A DNA stretch of 64,000 nt from Ehretia macrophylla (taxonomy: Eukaryota; Streptophyta; Magnoliopsida; Boraginales; Ehretiaceae), in contig CM075781.1 in assembly GCA_037974665.1 (NCBI GenBank), forward strand, positions 39,308,235-39,372,234, written 5' to 3'. Each line of letters opens with the position of its first letter. Within the stretch, counting starts at the first letter, position 1. This document shows positions 1-11,856 of this stretch, in pieces. The position numbers and the translations under genes are program-made. The notes under the pieces are model-generated. The model saw only the letters and a program-made list of their open reading frames with translations. It was not told where the DNA came from and made no database searches.

Positions 1-993
1 CCTACAAATACGACAGGAGTCACCTTATCATCAAGTTTGGATATTTGCTCCTTCAGTACATGCATGAAGGCTTTGCATCCAAACACCTTCAAGTGGGAAT
101 AAGAGACATCCTTTCCTGACCATACTCTTTCTAGTAAGTCGAAGTTCAAAGGTACCGAAGGAGTCATGTTGATTAGGTAGCATGTTGTATTGATTGCTTC
201 TCCCCAAAATGGTTTTGGTAAGTTAGCCATTTTCAAAAAGCAACGAACTCTCTCCATAATGGTGTGATTTATCCTTTCAGCTACACCATTATGTTATGGG
301 GTGCCAGGTACCGTCTTTTCATGCCTGATGCCGTGCATGGAGCAATACACCTTAAATTCCCGGGATGTGTATTCTCCCCCATTGTCTGAATGGAGACGTT
401 TCAAAGGTTTTCCAGTCTCTTGTTCTACCATAGCATTAAAATGCTTGAAGTATTCAAATACCTGATCTTTTCTTTTCAACAAATACACCCACATTTTTCG
501 TGAAGCATCATAAATAAAAGTAACAAAATATCTATTACCACCTAATGACTCCATCTCCATGGGACCACAAACATCAGAGTATACTAACTCTAATTTATTT
601 TTCTTTCCGACTTGATTTTCCGTGGAAAGAAACTCTATGATGCTTTCCAAATAAACAATAATCACAAGGGTCTAATGATGTACCTTTGGCTAAGGGAATG
701 AGGGACTTCTTAGCCAAAATTTGTAACCCTTTCTCGCTCATGTGCACCAGCCTTTTATGCCACACATTTGGAGAAGCATCATCCTCCATAGCATTCAGCT
801 GTCCACTGTACATTTTCATTTGTGTCTTGTATAACAAGCAACAAAGTTTACCTCTTGCAACCACCAAAGTTCCTTTGGTGAGCTTCCATTGACTGTTGCA
901 TGTCTGATGCTCGTATCTTGTTTTGTCAAGAATACCTGCCGAGATCAAATTAAGGCGGAGATCTGGGATGTGTTGGACATCCTTTAACATCAT
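1..993 (-). pseudogene. copia GAG-pre-integrase and integrase region
   Basis: The pieces show the GAG-pre-integrase motif (NVWHKRLVHMSEKGLQIL and a Cys pair at CDYCLFGKHHRVSF) and then the integrase catalytic core with D (DVCGPM) and D (HSDNGGEY) in copia spacing. The remaining part of pol lies beyond the left edge. In the family this enzyme joins element cDNA to the host chromosome. Fossil. Confidence 0.85.
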
Positions 994-1011
994 TCTACAA
1001 CCAACATTTGT

Positions 1012-1988
1012 TTAAACACAAATGTCTCCAGCTCCCACTATTTTTGCTTCACTGTTATTCCCCATTTTCACCATGCCAAAGTCTTTTGCATTGTAGATAG
1101 TGAAAAAATCCCTATTGGGAGTACAATGATAAGATTTTGCTGAATCAACAATCCATTCGGTTTGAGAATCAGCAACATGATTATAGTCATTTTGTGAGCA
1201 AAGTACTGTCAACTTAACATTTGATGTAGAAACTGTTGTAGCTGTAGAGTTTTCCTCTGCCTTATTTTGATCTCCTTTGTTTTTCACACAGATTGCAATT
1301 TCTCTTAAGGTGACCAATTTTATTACAATGGTAACACCTTAAATTTTCTCGAGACTTGGATCTCCCTCTAGAGTTACCTTGTCCTTTGGAATTTTTGCCG
1401 ACACTCCTTCCCCGGTTTTCAGTAACAAAGGCTTGTGCCTGGTCTGATCCAAAATCCTTCCTTCTCATCTCCTCATTAGACATGCTATCTTTCACCATGT
1501 TCAATTTCAGCTTGTTGGTTTTCAGTAACAAGGGCTTGTGCCTGGTCTGATCCAGAATCCTTCCTTCTTATCTCCTCATTAGACATGCTATCTTTCACCA
1601 TGTTCAATTTCAGCTTGTTATCTTGAGATGAATGACTGAGTGTTACTACCAGTGTTTCCCAACTGTCTGGTAATGAACTCAGAAGAAATAATGCTTGCAG
1701 CTCATCATCAATTGTTTGCTCTAGCATTATAAGTTGATTTATAAAATTTTAAAAACTGTTGAGATGGTCGGCAACAGATTGTCCCTTATTTAATTTGAGA
1801 TTCACCAGCCTTCTTATGAGGAAAACTTTGTTCCGATAAGATTTTCTCTGATAAATATTTTTCAAAATTGTCCAGATTTTATCAGCTTTCTTTTTTGCAG
1901 AGATATGGTGAAAGACACTCACATCTATCCACTGTCTGATGGTACCAACAGTTTTTCTATTGAGTTTTTCCCATTCTTTCTCTGTCAT
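1012..1988 (-). pseudogene. copia gag region
   Basis: The translated pieces contain the UBN2/gag-type sequence SVFHHISAKKKADKIWTIL and LVNLKLNKGQSVADHLNSF, which are typical of copia gag proteins (UBN2 family), followed by a basic stretch and the CCHC knuckle. Its role in the intact family is to form the particle and bind the RNA. It is part of the fossil at 1-2962. Confidence 0.8.
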
Positions 1989-2343
1989 GGACGATGGCTT
2001 CTTTGTATCTCATTCGACAAGATCGTATAGATCTTTGCAGTATAAAAGATCTTCCATCATCGTCCTCCAAATTTTGTAATTTGAATCTGTTAATTTCAAC
2101 ATGGAGCTAGAACCGGACTCCATGATTTTTCCCTCTGAAATTCTGTATAAATAGTAACTATGCCGTATATACGGACAATACCATATATACCGATAATATA
2201 GTAATTATCAAATGTACCGTACGTACAGATAATATTATATATACGAGTAGTATAAAAAGTATGAATAATACCGTATTTATGAATAGTATCAATATGTACA
2301 AAAAATATTACTGTTCAATACTGACCTTGCTCTTGATGCCAGT

Positions 2344-2962
2344 TGTTGGGCCCGAACCTCCCACAGGATCAATTTGAAATATCAGATAATAACGGCAGAT
2401 AAAAGGAAATATGGTACACGTATATTTAATGTGGAAAACCCTCAATTAAGAAGGTAAAAAATCATGGGACAAACCGATAGAAAATCCACTATAAAATAAT
2501 ACAAGAATTAATACTCAAGTTTTTGTCCAAACTTGAGTTCCCTCAAATACAAAAATATCTCACTTTCTCTTTGAAGTGAACCTAGTCTTATTTCTAGAAC
2601 TACTCGTATTTGAGTAATATAAGAGAAAATACCCTTATAGAAAAATATCTTACAACTTTATCCTGGTTGTGAAATAACCCGGAGATTAATTCCTCACAAT
2701 AATCTCTCTATTTTTCTCACTCTTTTCTCTTTCTATTTTTCCTCTTTGTCTGTGCAATCTTTCAACTCCTCACCACCCCTATTTATAGAAGCAGGGGTGG
2801 TAAGAGATTGTTATCAAATTGATAACTTGGAAGGTTATCAATTTGATAACAATCACGGCTATCAAGCCGTGAATGTTGTCAAAAACAATTTGACAACATT
2901 ATTATTTTTTTCTTTCTTTGGCAACTTGGCCACTTGGCTATTCTAGATGGGGCTGGACCCCA
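2344..2962 (-). repeat. 5' LTR of the minus-strand copia element
   Basis: The LTR begins on the plus strand with TGTTGGGCCCG and ends with GGACCCCA, so it is bounded by TG...CA. A primer-binding site resembling the initiator tRNA-Met complement (minus strand TGGCATCAAGAG, about 2329-2341) lies just inside. It holds a block of repeated 'ccgtatatac'-like words (2160-2300 is just inside the element). Immediately to the right begins plus-strand copia RT sequence (reading D-I-L-V-T-G). Confidence 0.75.
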
Positions 2963-4211
2963 CCAGATATATTAGTAACGGGAAATAATGTGCCCTTTGT
3001 TACCACTCTCATTCAACAATTGAGCTCAGAGTTTGCTATTAAAGATCTTAGAACGTTGCACTATTTTATGGGTGTTGAAATCAAACCATTTCATGGAGGA
3101 GTATTTCTCTCACAAGCGAAGTACATCAAAGATTTGCTCTCACGGAAAGGAATGATAGAAAACACGTCCAATGCAACTCCAATGGCTCTCAAGGACAAGC
3201 CTCATGCTTCAGATGATACTCTTGTGGACGCTACCTCCTATCGTAGTGTTGTCGGTGCTCTTTAATACTTGACATTCACTCAGCCTGATATCACTTACGT
3301 TGTCAATCGGGTCTGTCAATTTTTAAATAATCCTACCATGTCACATCTTAAAGCTGTTAAATGGATCCTTTGTTATCTCAAGGGCACACAAGACTATGGT
3401 TTGCGCTTTGTCTCCAAGAGTCCTCTGTCTCTCTATGGGTTTTCTGATGCCGATTGGGCAGGTTGTCCATTGACACAAAGGTGTACCACCAGTTTTTGCG
3501 CATTTCTTGGAGCAAATTGTATCTCATGGTATTCTAAAACGCAACCTATAGTTGTTCGCTTTAGCTCCGAAGCTGAGTACTGTTCTATGGCTTCAACAAC
3601 TGCTGAGCTAACTTGGCTCGCCTTCTTACTTTGTGACATTGGGGTTCCTTTACTCAAGCCTCTTCAATTATTTTGTGATAATCTTAGTGCTTTGCACATG
3701 TCTGTCAACCCCTTATTTCATGCTCGAACCAAGCATATTGAACTAGATTATCATTTTGTACGTGAAAAGATGGCTATGGGTACCCTTATCACTCGTTATG
3801 TGCTTTCCTCTCTCCAGCTTGCTAATCTCGTCACCAAGTCTCTACCACGAGCATCCTTTATTCTTCTCCGAAACAAGTTGGGACTTCATTCACATTCTGC
3901 CTCCAACTTGAGGGGGCATGATAAGGAAGGTTTCTCAACAAGGAAAAAATTGTGTGATGACAATCACACAAACAATCAGGAGTAGACATAGCAAGCTGTC
4001 ATTATCAAGAAAATATTCAAGATCAGACATAGCACGTATTTTGCTGCAAAATTCAAGATCAGATCCACGATCAAAGGGACTAAATATATGCTGAGTTATT
4101 GTAATTCTTGTGTACACGGGATACATCTTTCTTAATGTATATAAATATGTACCAAGCAATCAGTCAAAATATACAACCACAATAGAGTTTTCAGACCCAT
4201 AAGAGTTTTCA
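2963..4211 (+). mobile_element. older Ty1-copia fossil: RT end, RNase H and 3' LTR
   Basis: The protein pieces at 2963-3985 read ILVTGNN, the LRTLHYFMGVEI motif, and the copia RNase H region with SDADWAGC, SSEAEYCSMASTTAELTW and KHIELDYHFVREKM. These are the last part of the copia reverse transcriptase and its RNase H. A polypurine tract (TTGAGGGGG) precedes the 3' LTR at 3919. The RT starts in the middle of its catalytic region, exactly where the opposite-strand copia element ends, so the younger element was inserted into this one and the rest lies left of the window. Broken in more than one place. Confidence 0.85.
3919..4211 (+). repeat. 3' LTR of the plus-strand copia fossil
   Basis: Starts TGATAAGGAAGG after the purine tract at 3908-3918. 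It contains a TATA-like word (TATATAAATATG, about 4137) and ends near 4189 or 4211 at a CA. Receptor-kinase coding sequence begins at once after it, so the exact end is uncertain by about 20 bp. Confidence 0.6.
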
Positions 4212-4212
4212 T

Positions 4213-5271
4213 TGGCCACATAGGATTTCTTATCATGAAATTGATGCAGCAACAAAGAGTTTCTCAGATGAATTTGTGATTAGAATTGGAGGTAATGGTA
4301 AGGTCAATAAGGGAGTCTTGCCAGGGAGAGCAGAGGTGGTGGTGAAGCGAATTTCACATGAAAATCGCGAAAGGATGAGAGAATTCGCAGCTGAAATTTT
4401 GAGTCTTGGAAGATTAAAGCACATAAATTTGGTGGGGTTGATAGGTTGGTGCAAGAAAGAGAGAGGTAGCCTTATTTTGGTCTATGAATATATGGAAAAT
4501 GGAAGTTTAGAAAAGAAGGTGTTTGAATGTGATGAGAGCAAGATGTTGAAATGTGAAGACAGAATAAAAATCTTGAAAGATGTAGCTTCTGCAGTTTTAT
4601 ACTTATATGAGGGATGGGAATCCAAAATTCTGCATAGGGATATTAAGGCCATCAATATCTTACTTGATAAAAATATGAATGTTAGACTAGGTGACTTTGG
4701 TTTAGCACGAATGCACGACCATAATCTCGCGGCTGCCACAGCTCGCATTGTGGGAACAATAGGTTACTTGGCACCAGAAGTCATAAGGAGTGGGCGAGTA
4801 TCGACACAAACAGATGTTTATGGTTTTGGAGTCTTGATTCTGGAGGTCACGTGTGGTAGGAGACCAATTGAAGAAGGCCAGCCACCTTTGGTAGATCGGA
4901 TATTGGAGTTTATGAGCCGAGGGGAACTACTCAACGCGCTTGATGAGAGACTAAGAGCTAGAGGAGGATTCAATGAAGAGGAAGTGGAAAGAGTCCTTCA
5001 AGTAGGCTTGTTATGCACTCATCTAGAGCCTGGTAGTAGACCAACAATGAGACAAGTAGTGAAGCTTTTTGATGGCAAGACTGAGATCGATGAATCAGAA
5101 AGCGAGGATATGGATATCTACTTTATCGCGAAGATGAAATCAAGAGAGCTATAGTCTAGTAGTTCCCACAGCTTTAGCCATGGTTCACATCCAACATTTG
5201 AAGAGATCGGGGAAGGCTTGTCATCTTCAATGTCACTTTCTTGGTCGAGCACACTTGTGGTGGGTAGGTGA
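4213..5271 (+). pseudogene. L-type lectin receptor kinase (LecRK, clade VII-like), kinase half only
   Basis: The frame opens with W-P-H-R-I-S-Y-H-E-I-D-A-A-T at 4213, which is the juxtamembrane start of the kinase domain in LecRK VII proteins. Kinase motifs follow in order: glycine loop IGGNGKVNKG (the usual Tyr of KVYKG is Asn), Lys in VVVKRI, HRDIKAINILLD, LGDFGLARM, GTIGYLAPEV and DVYGFGVLILEV, so catalytic Lys, Asp and Asn are all kept. A TAG at 5152-5154 stands where the family has Trp (MKSRDMW). Beyond it the same frame continues with the conserved tail (HPTFEEIGEGLSSSMSLSW) to a TGA at 5269-5271. The lectin domain and membrane segment are missing. The copia LTR lies directly upstream, so the gene was probably split by insertion. 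If translated from an internal ATG it would give a soluble kinase fragment. In intact relatives this is a plasma-membrane receptor kinase of defence and pollen functions. Confidence 0.85.
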
Positions 5272-7426
5272 CTGATTATATCGCGCAATGATGAATGGTT
5301 TTCGTCGGAATTATGATGAACTGCATTGTTCTACAATTCCAGGACCTGACATGGTTGAGAACAAGTATGCAGACATGGAGGCAAGTGAGGTTCATGTGTA
5401 AATTACCACAGAGTAGGATGGAAATCTCTGGTTTTGATATTCGAAACTGCCCATAAGCCTTCTGTCAAACACACTAGATTGGATGCTGTAAAGTGATTTT
5501 TCAAGTATTCTTTGTGTTTTTCTTTTCTATTTCTTCATTCATGATATGCATATTTGTGTATATACGTGTATAGCTTCCATGTAAGGATGTAATTGAGTTT
5601 GATGTTTTGATGCATGATTGCTTCTGTGCTTCAAAATGGTAAAGTAAATTAGATAGTTATGGTCTGCCTTTTAGAAGGGGAAGAGAAAAGATTTGAGCAC
5701 ATAGTAAATTTTCAGGATTTCCAATCCTAATAGGAAAGGGAGGGAAATGGATACTGAGTTTAAAGTGAGTAAACATAATGTCATACTTCATTGCATAGAT
5801 GCATGTAAAATTCTCCGGAAAGTCATATTCGATTATAATCCTATGTACCGTTTAGAAGGAGATTTTCATATTTTTTCAGGGTCCACCCTACAAATATGGG
5901 TAAAACCAAAATAAGCGATTTTAAACCTTATCAAAAGAAAATGGATTCTTGAACCCCTTTCACTCTCATATCATGTCGAAGTCCTACAGAAAAAAGAAAA
6001 AGAGCAGAATCCATTTCACTGAATTGCAGATTGTTAGAAAACCATGGTCGATTTCTGCAAGATTGTGCTCCTCATATGCTAGTTTGCAGCATCAAGAAGT
6101 TTCCGGAAGACAAGTAATAGGTCTTTAATGTGTTTCAGATTGATTAGCATTTTTTTTCACATTTGCATCTCGGTGGCATTACACTGAAAGTAAAGATAAG
6201 AATGGTCAGTATCAGCAATATGGTTTCTGCTTAAAAGAACACGAACTACTTTATCATCAGTACTATAGAATTGTCTACAACCCAGAGCCAGACTACATGT
6301 TAACAGAACTGCCAGTGATCATCTTCCTGGCTAAAGTATAAGCTCTTGTAACATCTTCGTAATGTGATTGATGTTAGAGATACAAGTCTTGTCATTTTCA
6401 TTCTGTTAATTATGTGAACAACTCAAAAAAATCACGCTTACATGTGATGAGACGTGTTTGAAAAATCAAACTAATTGAGCAAACAACGCTCTTAGTGCTT
6501 AAACTTTGATTGCAGCACCAGATTACATGTCAGATAGTAGTGAAGTGAAGGACAAACTCTTCAAGGGTTAAAAGTTAAGTGTGGATTTGGGCTTCACCCA
6601 TTCAAACTATGAAACGAATGAAGCAGGTTCTTTTGTTTCTAAAGATCGAGGTGTTATATTTAAGAGTTGGCTGAAATGGTTAGATAGTGATCTGTTTGTA
6701 ATTAAAAGTTTCAAGTATGAAAAACGGCTTCGACCTCCATTGTATATCAAGGTGTAGATGTGCACCCATGGGTGAATCTACACAAAGGGGTGTGGGGGCT
6801 ACACTGGACCCACAAAAATTCTTTAAATTTCTTGTTATTTTTAACTTGTAAAACAATTTAATCTTGTTAATTTTGTCACTAGAATTACTTAAGCAACAAT
6901 TTAACCAACACTTAGTCCAACGGATAAGATATTCTAGATCCGGCTCTATATGTGCATACCACAATCTCATCCAAAATTACCTGTCCTGCAGGCTGGATAT
7001 GATTTTGATAGACGGGCATTTTGGCATGCATTCCTAAAATAGTACTCCTAAAGAGCACATTAGATGCTGGGAAAAGAGAAAATATTCTTCAGACATCCAT
7101 TATCGCAACGTTTTTATGTCTATGATAGCATCTCGTATCACAAATCATTTGCAATACTAAAGCTAGGTATCTTTTCTTGTCTAGATACTTTAAAGGTGGA
7201 CCTCTTCGCCATTAGATGATCCAATTGTGACACATAGTACATGTAAGATATATATGGATATTCAGAGCCGGTCACTTGCGTAACGGAACAAAAGAATCTT
7301 CAAATCTTTATAACATGATTCTAGTAGAACTCATACCCTGCCCTCATCAATGAGGCATGGACTCGGGCTGATATAACGGGGGGCCAGCAGGGGCAACAGC
7401 CTTCACTGACCCAAAAGAACGTTAAA

Positions 7427-7517
<91 letters not shown>

Positions 7518-7680
7518 AAAAAATTAAGTTTTTATTATAAAAAATCAATTAACCCACACTGAAAAATAAAATGTACTTATATAGTTGAAAAATTATGTAT
7601 TTTAACCCCCACTGAAAAAAAACTTCTAAATCCGTCCTTGCATGAACTACATGCTAAACTCTAGGTGGAAGGGGTTCGGG
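5272..7680. other. intergenic, no gene seen
   Basis: About 2.4 kb downstream of the kinase relic. The first few hundred bases probably were its 3' untranslated region. No conserved protein-coding stretch or complete element was recognised. The short open frames (for example at 6680-6970) have no recognisable motif. Confidence 0.6.
7430..7515. repeat. (TA)n microsatellite
   Basis: About 85 bp of uninterrupted alternating A and T, likely to be length-polymorphic. It is flanked by a sequence of the kind found in degenerate plant transposon ends. Confidence 0.95.
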
Positions 7681-7931
7681 GATCTTCAAACCAATGACAC
7701 ATAACTCGACAAAGATCTCTTGATTTCTCACAACTAGGCCGGCTTTTCAGGCTAAGAGCCCTCCCTCTTCATGAACAGATCAAACAGTTCAGAAAGAAAG
7801 CTAATCTAGATCCCAAAGACATCAGTTAAAGACATAAACATTCATCCACAAGTTAGACAGATAACCCGAGATCTAACACATTGTACGAAAGATACACCTT
7901 TTTATTTATTTATTAATTTATCACAATTGAG

Positions 7932-8733
7932 GGAGTAAATTGCTTGCTGCCCTCTGTGTTGTCCGAAATACTCAATCACCTCATGTAATTTGAAATAGGT
8001 TCATTACCCCCTATATTTTTCGATTATATCTGACTGACTCCATCCGTTAACATTTCGGTCAGTTTGACATCGATGTGCATCTCACACGATAAGTTTGCGT
8101 TTTTTGCATCTTCTTGGTGCCACATCATCTGAAATTAAACAACAAATGGTCCAAACCGCCCTTGAGACAAGATATAAGTTGTGTCCTGTTGAACAGAGCT
8201 CAAACATTGAAAGTGGGTTCATCTTGCAGCAGTAAAACACATGAGAAAGAAGAAACATTGAAGAGACCTCAAACAATTGATTTTTACTGTTGGTAAGTGG
8301 GTTCATCTTGTTTGGTTTTTTATTTATTTTTTACTTTTTTTTGTGCTAAGATGCCGATGCCGTTGGTTGTTGCTAATTTTTGTTGTTGACTTATATTTCA
8401 ACGAATAAAAAATGTCGTGTCAAGTCACGATTTTGTCAGATTTCTTTAATGTCGTCTTTGATGCGTGAAGTGAGTGTGTGTGCGATTGTGTGTGAGTGTG
8501 TGTGAGTCTGTGTGCCTTTGTGAATTAGAATAAACAAAAAGCAATCGCAAACCTTTTTTTTTGTTTTAACTTTATGTAAGGGTATAACAGGCAATTTACT
8601 AATTCGTAATGTCTGTTAACGGAATAAGAGATTTTATGTGCGTTAGTTAGAATAAAAAAAAAGGGAAATAATGAGCTTATTTTAAAATTACAAGAAGTGA
8701 CTGAGTACAGGAAGGTGGTAAACAATTTACTCC
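7932..8733. mobile_element. MULE-like non-autonomous element in the 3' end of jacalin copy A
   Basis: The ends are inverted repeats of about 120 bp: the left starts GGAGTAAATTGCTTGCTGCC and the right end, reverse-complemented, starts GGAGTAAATTGTTTACCACC, and similarity continues through AATCACCTCATGTAATTT / AGTCACTTCTTGTAATTT. Flanks share CAATTGAG (7924-7931 and 8734-8741), a target duplication of 8 bp or slightly more. Jacalin copies B and C carry this sequence once (at 12667 and 14270, ccaattgagg), giving an empty site. Long inverted repeats fit Mutator-like elements. An 8-bp duplication would also fit hAT. No transposase is encoded. Confidence 0.8.
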
Positions 8734-8843
8734 CAATTGAGGAGGCATGCTATTTGCACCCTGAGGTAGTCGCGTGCCATTGGCACCTAAGCTACTCGTG
8801 CTAGATGCATTTGAGGTAGTCGTGCTAGACTGCTAGTTGCACC

Positions 8844-11800
8844 CTAGCTAGTAGTCGTGCTAGTTGCACCAGAGCTAGCAGTTGTGCTATTTGCATCCAC
8901 GGTAGGCTTGTCATCTTCAACCAAGGTAGTCGAGGTATTTGCCCCCGCGGCAGTCGCGCTATTTGTAAGCAATGGAAGGATTGCATTGACATACACTCCA
9001 ATGGAAGTTATACCCGCACCAGAGCTAGCAGTCGTGCTATTTGCATCCACGGTAGGCTTGTCATCTTCAACCAAGGTAGTTGAGGTATTTGCCCCCACGG
9101 CAGTCGCGCTATTTGCAGGCAAGGGAGGGATTGCATTGACATACACTCCAATGGAAGTTAAACCCGCGTTCATTGCAGAGCCATGGAAGCCACCGAATTG
9201 ACCGTTTTCTCCCACTACCATGTGAAACGCCTTATCGTATTTGGAGTGTTCACCAAAGGGTCCATATTTACCAAAATTTGTATGAAATGCGATAGATTTT
9301 ATAAAACGTTTGTCTCTCCAACCCCTTATGCTAGTAAGATACTCATTTGGTTTCAACTTCACCTGCTTTGCACATTCATCACATTAGTAAACCAAAAGAA
9401 AATAAAAGTCAGTTAAATCCCTCTGGTCACAAACTTCAATATTCAACGAAGTAATGGCACAAATTACTCCCACATTTTTTTTTATCTATTACAACATTTA
9501 AATATATTTAAGACTATTGCAAATAAGCTAAAAATCGTTACAAATAATTTTAGCCATTCCATATGGTGTCGTTGTAAATTCTCTATTGCAACGGGTTTTT
9601 TTTATAATAGATAAATAATATTTTAAAATCGTTGCCAAACAGTAATTTCATAAGCAATTATTAACAAAAAATTATTAATTTTTTTTTAATAAGGTTTACT
9701 TTTATACAAAAGTTAAAACCGTTGTAATAGGACACCTATTGTAATTATTTTTTTTCATCTTTTGTAATAATTATTTTAGTTTTTAACTAAAGCATTGGTA
9801 AAGATCCTAAACTTTATAGCGAATTGATCTTCATTTCTCTGATAAAAAAAAAAAAGAATTGATCTTCGTTTCATAAAATAATAGGACTCCTAGGCTTCGT
9901 TTGTTTGTCATAAAATATTTCCTGAAAAATGTTTTCCTATCATTCCGGTGTTTGGTAACACTATAAAAGTGGTCAACCGAAAATATTTAGTTAAAAGAGT
10001 GAAAAATATTTTTATGTCCTTTGGGAGAAGAAAATATTTTTCACTCATTCTACCCCCACATTCACCCACCCCACATCCGCCCCCGACCCCATATCCATTC
10101 CGTCATATTTTTAATTAATTATTAATAATACAAAAATTAAGTAATTTAACAATAAAAATAATTAATTTAATAATAAAAAATTAAGTAATTATATTAAAAT
10201 TAATTAGTTTAATAATTAAAATAATATAAAATTTATTAATAAAATAATAAAACTTCAAAATTCAATAAAATAAAATTAACTAATTCAATAATAAAAAATT
10301 AACTAATTCAATAATAAAAAAAGTTAATTAATTTAAAAATATAAATCAATTATTTTTAGAAAAGTAATTAATTTAATAATAAAAGATTAATTAGTTTCAA
10401 ATTAAGTGACTAATGAACTAATTAAATTAATAATTAATACAATAATATTTAATAAATGAATATTATCCAATAATATTGATTTATTTAATCTAAGATTTCT
10501 TATTCATTTATTAGCTATTAATTAATTATTCAACTAACTTAGTTTTAAATTAAGAATTTAATAAATTAATAATAATTAATTGAATAGCTATTATTGATGT
10601 ATGGAATTAATTATTTAATTTATCTATTATGTATTAATTAAGATTCTTATTAATTAATTATATTTCATTTAGTTTAAATTTATATTAATAAATTAATTAA
10701 TTAATATTGATCAATTATCAATATTTTCAAAAAAAATTAAAAAAGTAATAATTTTGATAAATTTTTTACTGTTACATTTAAATACCAAAAAATATTTTTT
10801 AGTGTGACAACTAAATATAAAAAAATATTATGTTTTTCAAGAAACATCATCAAGTTATCTTACGGCAAACAAACGGAGCCGTAAAATGCATTGGGATAAT
10901 ATAATTAACAAAATGACCCAAAATCATACTTCAATTAGCTTTTCATACAATTGATACCAATATACAATTTTATTGACTTAAGAAACCCTGATTTCAGTTT
11001 TTGTAGTCTAATCACCTTTGACAGATTTAAACCTAATGAAGTCTAATTTTCGAGCGTGATAAATTACAAGGCTATTTTCCAGCAACGTTAGGACATCCAC
11101 CTACATCATGTTTTGACTTCTTTGGATCCTCTCCTAACTGAGAGTTATTCTAACTTTTTAACACTACATCATGACCATTTATTTGAATTTTAAACTATAA
11201 AAATTAGAGGAAAAATGCTTTTGTTAAATGAATAAATGACCGAAATACAATATTAAAAAGTTAGAATAACTTTCAGTTAGAAGATGATTCAAATCCTTAG
11301 TTTCTGTTGATTATTATCTTGTGGACCAAATGATTTGATTCCTCTTATAGAGTCGAACAAGAGGGGTCACAAATCCCCTTGAATTGTAATAGTATAGCTT
11401 TTGGGGTTATCCCTTTATGTTATTAATAGAAAAGTAAAAGAATATCTATCGATAATATGTACATATAATGATTTACTTGTCTAATAAAAAAAAAATATTG
11501 ATTTACTTCTTGAGCAAAAAAAAAAAAAAAAAGAGTGAGAGAAATATACTCACAACGTCAAACTTGTCTCCGGATGACCCACCGTGTTTCTCTGATAACT
11601 TCTTGGAATTTCTATTCTCAACATACTGGAATTGAAGAGAATAAATTTTATCCCCGTGTGATATGAAAATTTGTTCAATTTCAGGGTGATTTTCATGCCA
11701 AACTTCTGTCTCATTCCCCACAGGATCAACCATGATCGTGTAATTTCCATCACGCCCTTCGTTGCTTGCTTGAGAGCTCTCAAGACGACTAGGGTTCCTG

Positions 11801-11856
11801 CCTGCGTTAGAGTTCAAAGAATGAGTGTTATTTAAGCAAGAGGTCATGCTGCCCAT
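8844..11856 (-). CDS. jacalin-related lectin, copy A (two exons)
   Basis: Exon 1 is 11856-11554 (101 residues from ATG) and exon 2 is 9362-8844 (172 residues plus stop). The intron has donor GTGAGT (11553-11548) and acceptor GCAG (right of 9362), keeps the frame, and is 2191 nt. The predicted protein is about 273 residues with no signal peptide, so it is probably cytosolic or nuclear like mannose-type jacalin lectins. A jacalin fold runs from about residue 41 (MVDPVGNETEVW) through KIYSLQFQY, EKHGG, NEYLTSIRGW, FHTNFGKYGPFG and GGFHGSAMN to SIGVYVN. The usual sugar-binding GxxxD before the last strand is changed: no Asp is present (GSAMN). The C-terminus has a 50-residue in-frame duplication rich in Ala, Thr and Ser. 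An upstream TTG or a 5' exon could alter the start. Confidence 0.8.
8869..9168 (-). repeat. 150-bp in-frame tandem duplication in jacalin copy A
   Basis: Units 8869-9018 and 9019-9168 are about 94 percent alike by eye. Each codes 50 residues: the last jacalin strands (GITSIGVYVNAI) plus an Ala/Thr/Ser-rich linker with VEDDKPTVDAN. The length is a multiple of three, so the frame is kept. Copies B and C have a single unit with a different tail (QWRDYLRVQIARLLNW). Confidence 0.9.
9893..10880. mobile_element. AT-rich terminal-inverted-repeat element (GGCTCCG family)
   Basis: Left end GGCTTCGTTTGTTTGTCATA and right end, reverse-complemented, GGCTCCGTTTGTTTGCCGTA. The interior is almost pure A/T built from TTAATTAATTTAATAATAAA-like words. 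Relatives are at 15157-15963 (the same locus in jacalin copy C) and 59014-59356. No transposase and no clear target duplication. The superfamily is unresolved. Confidence 0.7.
11124..11296. mobile_element. small foldback (MITE-like) element
   Basis: Arms GGATCCTCTCCTAACTGAGA (11124) and, reverse-complemented from the right, GGATTTGAATCATCTTCTAA... share CTAACTGA(G/A)AGTTATTC and CTAACTTTTTAA. It is present in the copy A intron. The matching place in copy C (about 16195) has other sequence. Confidence 0.55.

Larger units (their letters stand above)
1..2962 (-). mobile_element. Ty1-copia LTR retrotransposon, left end outside the window
   Basis: Read right to left, this is a 5' LTR (2344-2962), a primer-binding site, a gag region (about 1012-1988) with a CCHC zinc knuckle, and an integrase region that runs off the left edge. 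The knuckle reads CYHCNKIGHLKRNC at about 1400. Integrase similarity includes a GAG-pre-integrase stretch (595-993, NVWHKRLVHMSEKGL) and the catalytic core (294-665, with DVCGP and HSDNGGEY). The gag part contains a direct repeat of about 103 bp (1414 and 1517). The copy is broken in several places and is a fossil. It lies within an older plus-strand copia element, because reverse-transcriptase sequence of the opposite orientation starts directly at its right end. Confidence 0.88.
9363..11553 (-). other. intron of jacalin copy A, filled with AT-rich repeats
   Basis: Contains words of the type TTGCAACGGTTTT in both orientations (9520-9740), a terminal-inverted-repeat element (9893-10880) and a foldback (11124-11296). 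Most of it is alignable with the copy C intron (14690-16515), so these insertions predate the duplication that made A and C. Confidence 0.75.

Noticed and set aside
8857-9416. Plus-strand open frames over jacalin copy A (and the like at 12623-13265 and 14222-14515)
   Set aside because: They are opposite-strand shadows of the minus-strand lectin exons, which carry clear jacalin motifs and splice sites.
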